Part shown: positions 62,474 to 64,000 of the stretch, piece after piece
Layout of the letters: each line of letters begins with the position of its first letter
How positions within the stretch are numbered: the stretch's first letter is position 1
NCBI RefSeq assembly: GCF_008360935.1
Contig: NZ_SRXO01000003.1
Span: forward strand, 310,001-374,000
Length of the DNA stretch: 64,000 nt
Source of the DNA: Siccirubricoccus phaeus
GTDB taxonomy: Bacteria; Pseudomonadota; Alphaproteobacteria; Acetobacterales; Acetobacteraceae
Direction of reading: 5' to 3'
The notes under the pieces: model-generated
Databases searched by the model: none
Told to the model about the DNA's origin: nothing
Seen by the model: the letters and a program-made list of their open reading frames with translations, nothing else
Position numbers and translations under genes: made by a program

Positions 62474-64000
62474 TCATGCTTCGCCCGCGCCGGCGCGGCG
62501 CACCGGCTCGGGCCGCAGCGTGCCGGCCCTGGCCATCGCCGCCAGTTCCCGCTTCAGCACCTTGCCGCTCGCGGTCAGGGGAAAGGCGTCGACCCGCAGG
62601 AACCATTCCGGCATGTCATAGCGCGACAGCCCCTCGGCGGCGAGATGCGCGAGCAGCGCCTCGGCCCCGATCTCGCCGATGACGGCGAGGCAGACGCGCT
62701 CGCCCAGCCGCTCGTCGGGCACCGGGAAGGCGGCGGCGCGCGCCACCGCCGGGTGGCGCAGCGCCAGCGCCTCGATGCGCGCGGGATGGATGTTGTGCCC
62801 GCCGCGGATGATGAGGTCCTTGCTGCGCCCGACCACGCGCAGGTTGCCGCGCGCGTCGATCATGCCGAGATCGCCCGAGAGGAACCAGCCCTCGCGGTTG
62901 AAGCTCGCCTCGGTCGCCGCCTGGTTGCCGAAATAGCCGAGCATCAGCGCCGCGCCGCGGCCGCCGATCTCGCCGATCTCGCCAGGTGCCGCGGGGCGGT
63001 CCGGATCGGCCGGGTCGAACAGGCGGATCGTGTAGGCGCGGCCGCCGCGCCCGCAGGTCTCGACGATCACCTCGGTCGGGTCGTCGGGGTGGGTGTACTG
63101 GTGCGAGGAGTTCTCGGTCATGCCATAGACGTTCTGCGGCCGCACGCCGAGCCGCACGAAGGCCTCGGCCACCGCCGGCGGGATCGGCGCCCCGGCCATG
63201 TAGAAGCAGCGCACCGCGCCGAGCGCATCGAGGCCGCGTTCGCCCGCCGCCGCCAGCACGTCCATCGCATGGGTCGGCACGCCGAGCACATAGGTCGCGC
63301 GGTTGCCGAGGATCCAGTCGAGCCGCCCGGTGCCCGCCGGCGGGTCGTCGGTGACCAGCAGCGCGCCGGCGACCAGCCATTGCGCCACCGCCACCCAGGC
63401 GATGTGGTGCGACAGCGGCGACAGGGTGAGGATGACGCTGTCCGGCCCATGCCCCCAGTCCCGCACCAGGTCGCGGGCATTGGCGAGCAGCGTGTTGTCC
63501 GAATGCATGACGCATTTCGGCGTGCCGGTGGTGCCGGAGGTGAAGGCGAGATAGGCGACCTTGTCGGGGTCGGCCACCGCCGGGCCCGGCGCGGCGCCGG
63601 GGCCGGGGAAGCCGGCGGGCGTCAGCACCGCGGCCAGCCCGGGCAGGGCGCCGAAGCGCGCCACCGGGTCGGCCAGCCGGTCGGCGCCCCAGCCCGGCTC
63701 GCTCAGCAGGGCGCGGGCGGAGAGCGCGGCGAGCAGCGGCGGGATCTCATCGGCCGTGTAGGTGCGGTGCAGCGAGGGGTTGCAGGCGATGCCCTGCCGC
63801 GCGCAGGCGAGGAACAGCACCAGCGTCTCCAGCCGGTTGCCGGCCCAGATCGCCACCCGTTCCCCCGCGCCGATGCGGAGCGCCCCGTCCAGATGCGCCG
63901 CCACCCCGTCCACCCAGTCGCGCAGCGCGCGCCAGCCCAGGGTGCGCGTGCCGTCGCGCGCCGCGGGGGCCTCGGGCCGCGCCTCGGCATGGGCGGCGAG
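62474..64000 (-). CDS. AMP-forming acyl-CoA ligase, 5' end outside the window
   Basis: At least 508 residues of an adenylate-forming ligase. The reading frame continues through the right edge (the last window codons read LAAHAEARPEAPAARDGTR), so the start is missing. Motifs: AFTSGTTGTPKCV (Cys in place of the usual Gly after Lys), NVYGMTENSS, WFLSGDLGMI and LTASGKVLKRE. A short GTG-initiated version beginning at 63913 would lack the N-terminal strand and is not favoured. First visible gene of the coupled operon; it would activate the acid captured by the binding protein encoded next. Confidence 0.88.
   Translation of the reverse strand, partial: LAAHAEARPEAPAARDGTRTLGWRALRDWVDGVAAHLDGALRIGAGERVAIWAGNRLETLVLFLACARQGIACNPSLHRTYTADEIPPLLAALSARALLSEPGWGADRLADPVARFGALPGLAAVLTPAGFPGPGAAPGPAVADPDKVAYLAFTSGTTGTPKCVMHSDNTLLANARDLVRDWGHGPDSVILTLSPLSHHIAWVAVAQWLVAGALLVTDDPPAGTGRLDWILGNRATYVLGVPTHAMDVLAAAGERGLDALGAVRCFYMAGAPIPPAVAEAFVRLGVRPQNVYGMTENSSHQYTHPDDPTEVIVETCGRGGRAYTIRLFDPADPDRPAAPGEIGEIGGRGAALMLGYFGNQAATEASFNREGWFLSGDLGMIDARGNLRVVGRSKDLIIRGGHNIHPARIEALALRHPAVARAAAFPVPDERLGERVCLAVIGEIGAEALLAHLAAEGLSRYDMPEWFLRVDAFPLTASGKVLKRELAAMARAGTLRPEPVRRAGAGEA

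Noticed and set aside
63913-63913. GTG at this point as the true start of the last ligase
   Set aside because: The same frame continues to the window edge with residues typical of the ligase N terminus, so the gene is cut by the edge instead.

Overview
The window is a very GC-rich (about 70% or more by eye), gene-dense stretch of bacterial chromosome with 59 protein-coding genes, counting two broken ones and one cut by the right edge. I see no RNA gene, insertion sequence, phage gene or CRISPR array. Nearly every gene handles acyl-CoA thioesters or imports their precursors. The GC content, Tat-type (twin-arginine) leaders on many periplasmic binding proteins, seven Bug/TTT solute-binding proteins and a type I CoaA suggest an environmental proteobacterium, perhaps an alphaproteobacterium of the Acetobacteraceae (Roseomonas-like). 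That placement is inference; no rRNA or marker gene confirms it.

Left part (1-14060): a Baeyer-Villiger monooxygenase faces three tandem Bug genes across a bidirectional hairpin. Next comes a minus-strand set encoding an acyl-CoA dehydrogenase, two acyl-CoA carboxylase subunits and a hydratase. Its gene order is that of liuABCD (leucine/isovalerate), but its proteins look more like the acyclic-terpene (atu) enzymes. A fused ADP-forming acyl-CoA synthetase leads this set, and an HMG-CoA-lyase-family gene is transcribed divergently from overlapping promoters.

Central part (14099-26789): an alicyclic-acid module. It holds a cyclohexanecarboxyl-CoA-dehydrogenase-like gene (aliB-like), a cyclohexanecarboxylate-CoA ligase (aliA-like), a second dehydrogenase, a Bug protein, badI, badH, a badK-like hydratase, a complete branched-chain-type ABC importer and a TetR regulator. 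From tetR to aliA all genes are on the minus strand, many with overlapping start and stop codons. Together they would import cyclohexanecarboxylate-type acids and convert them to pimeloyl-CoA.

Middle (26856-46064): a NUDT19-like Nudix hydrolase and pantothenate kinase (CoA turnover and supply); a second Baeyer-Villiger monooxygenase; a Bug protein; a MarR-EmrA-EmrB efflux operon; an acyl-CoA dehydrogenase with its own electron-transfer flavoprotein (etfBA); a class III CoA-transferase with a TRAP transporter whose small permease gene is separated from the other two; two more Bug genes, one frameshifted; and an acyl-CoA ligase.

Right part (46084-64000): two divergent clusters share a 429-bp promoter region and each carry a thiolase-like, a DUF35 zinc-ribbon and a MaoC/hot-dog gene. 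The plus-strand cluster begins with a paired acyl-CoA dehydrogenase, giving the same gene set as the mycobacterial igr steroid side-chain operon. The minus-strand cluster adds two enoyl-CoA-isomerase-like genes, a 2,4-dienoyl-CoA reductase, a flavin oxidoreductase and an acyl-CoA dehydrogenase remnant with a large internal deletion. A final minus-strand operon encodes a partial acyl-CoA ligase, a solute-binding protein, an SDR, an alpha-methylacyl-CoA racemase-like protein and a quinone-oxidoreductase-like enzyme. Overall this is a catabolic region for branched, alicyclic, terpenoid or steroid-like acids.
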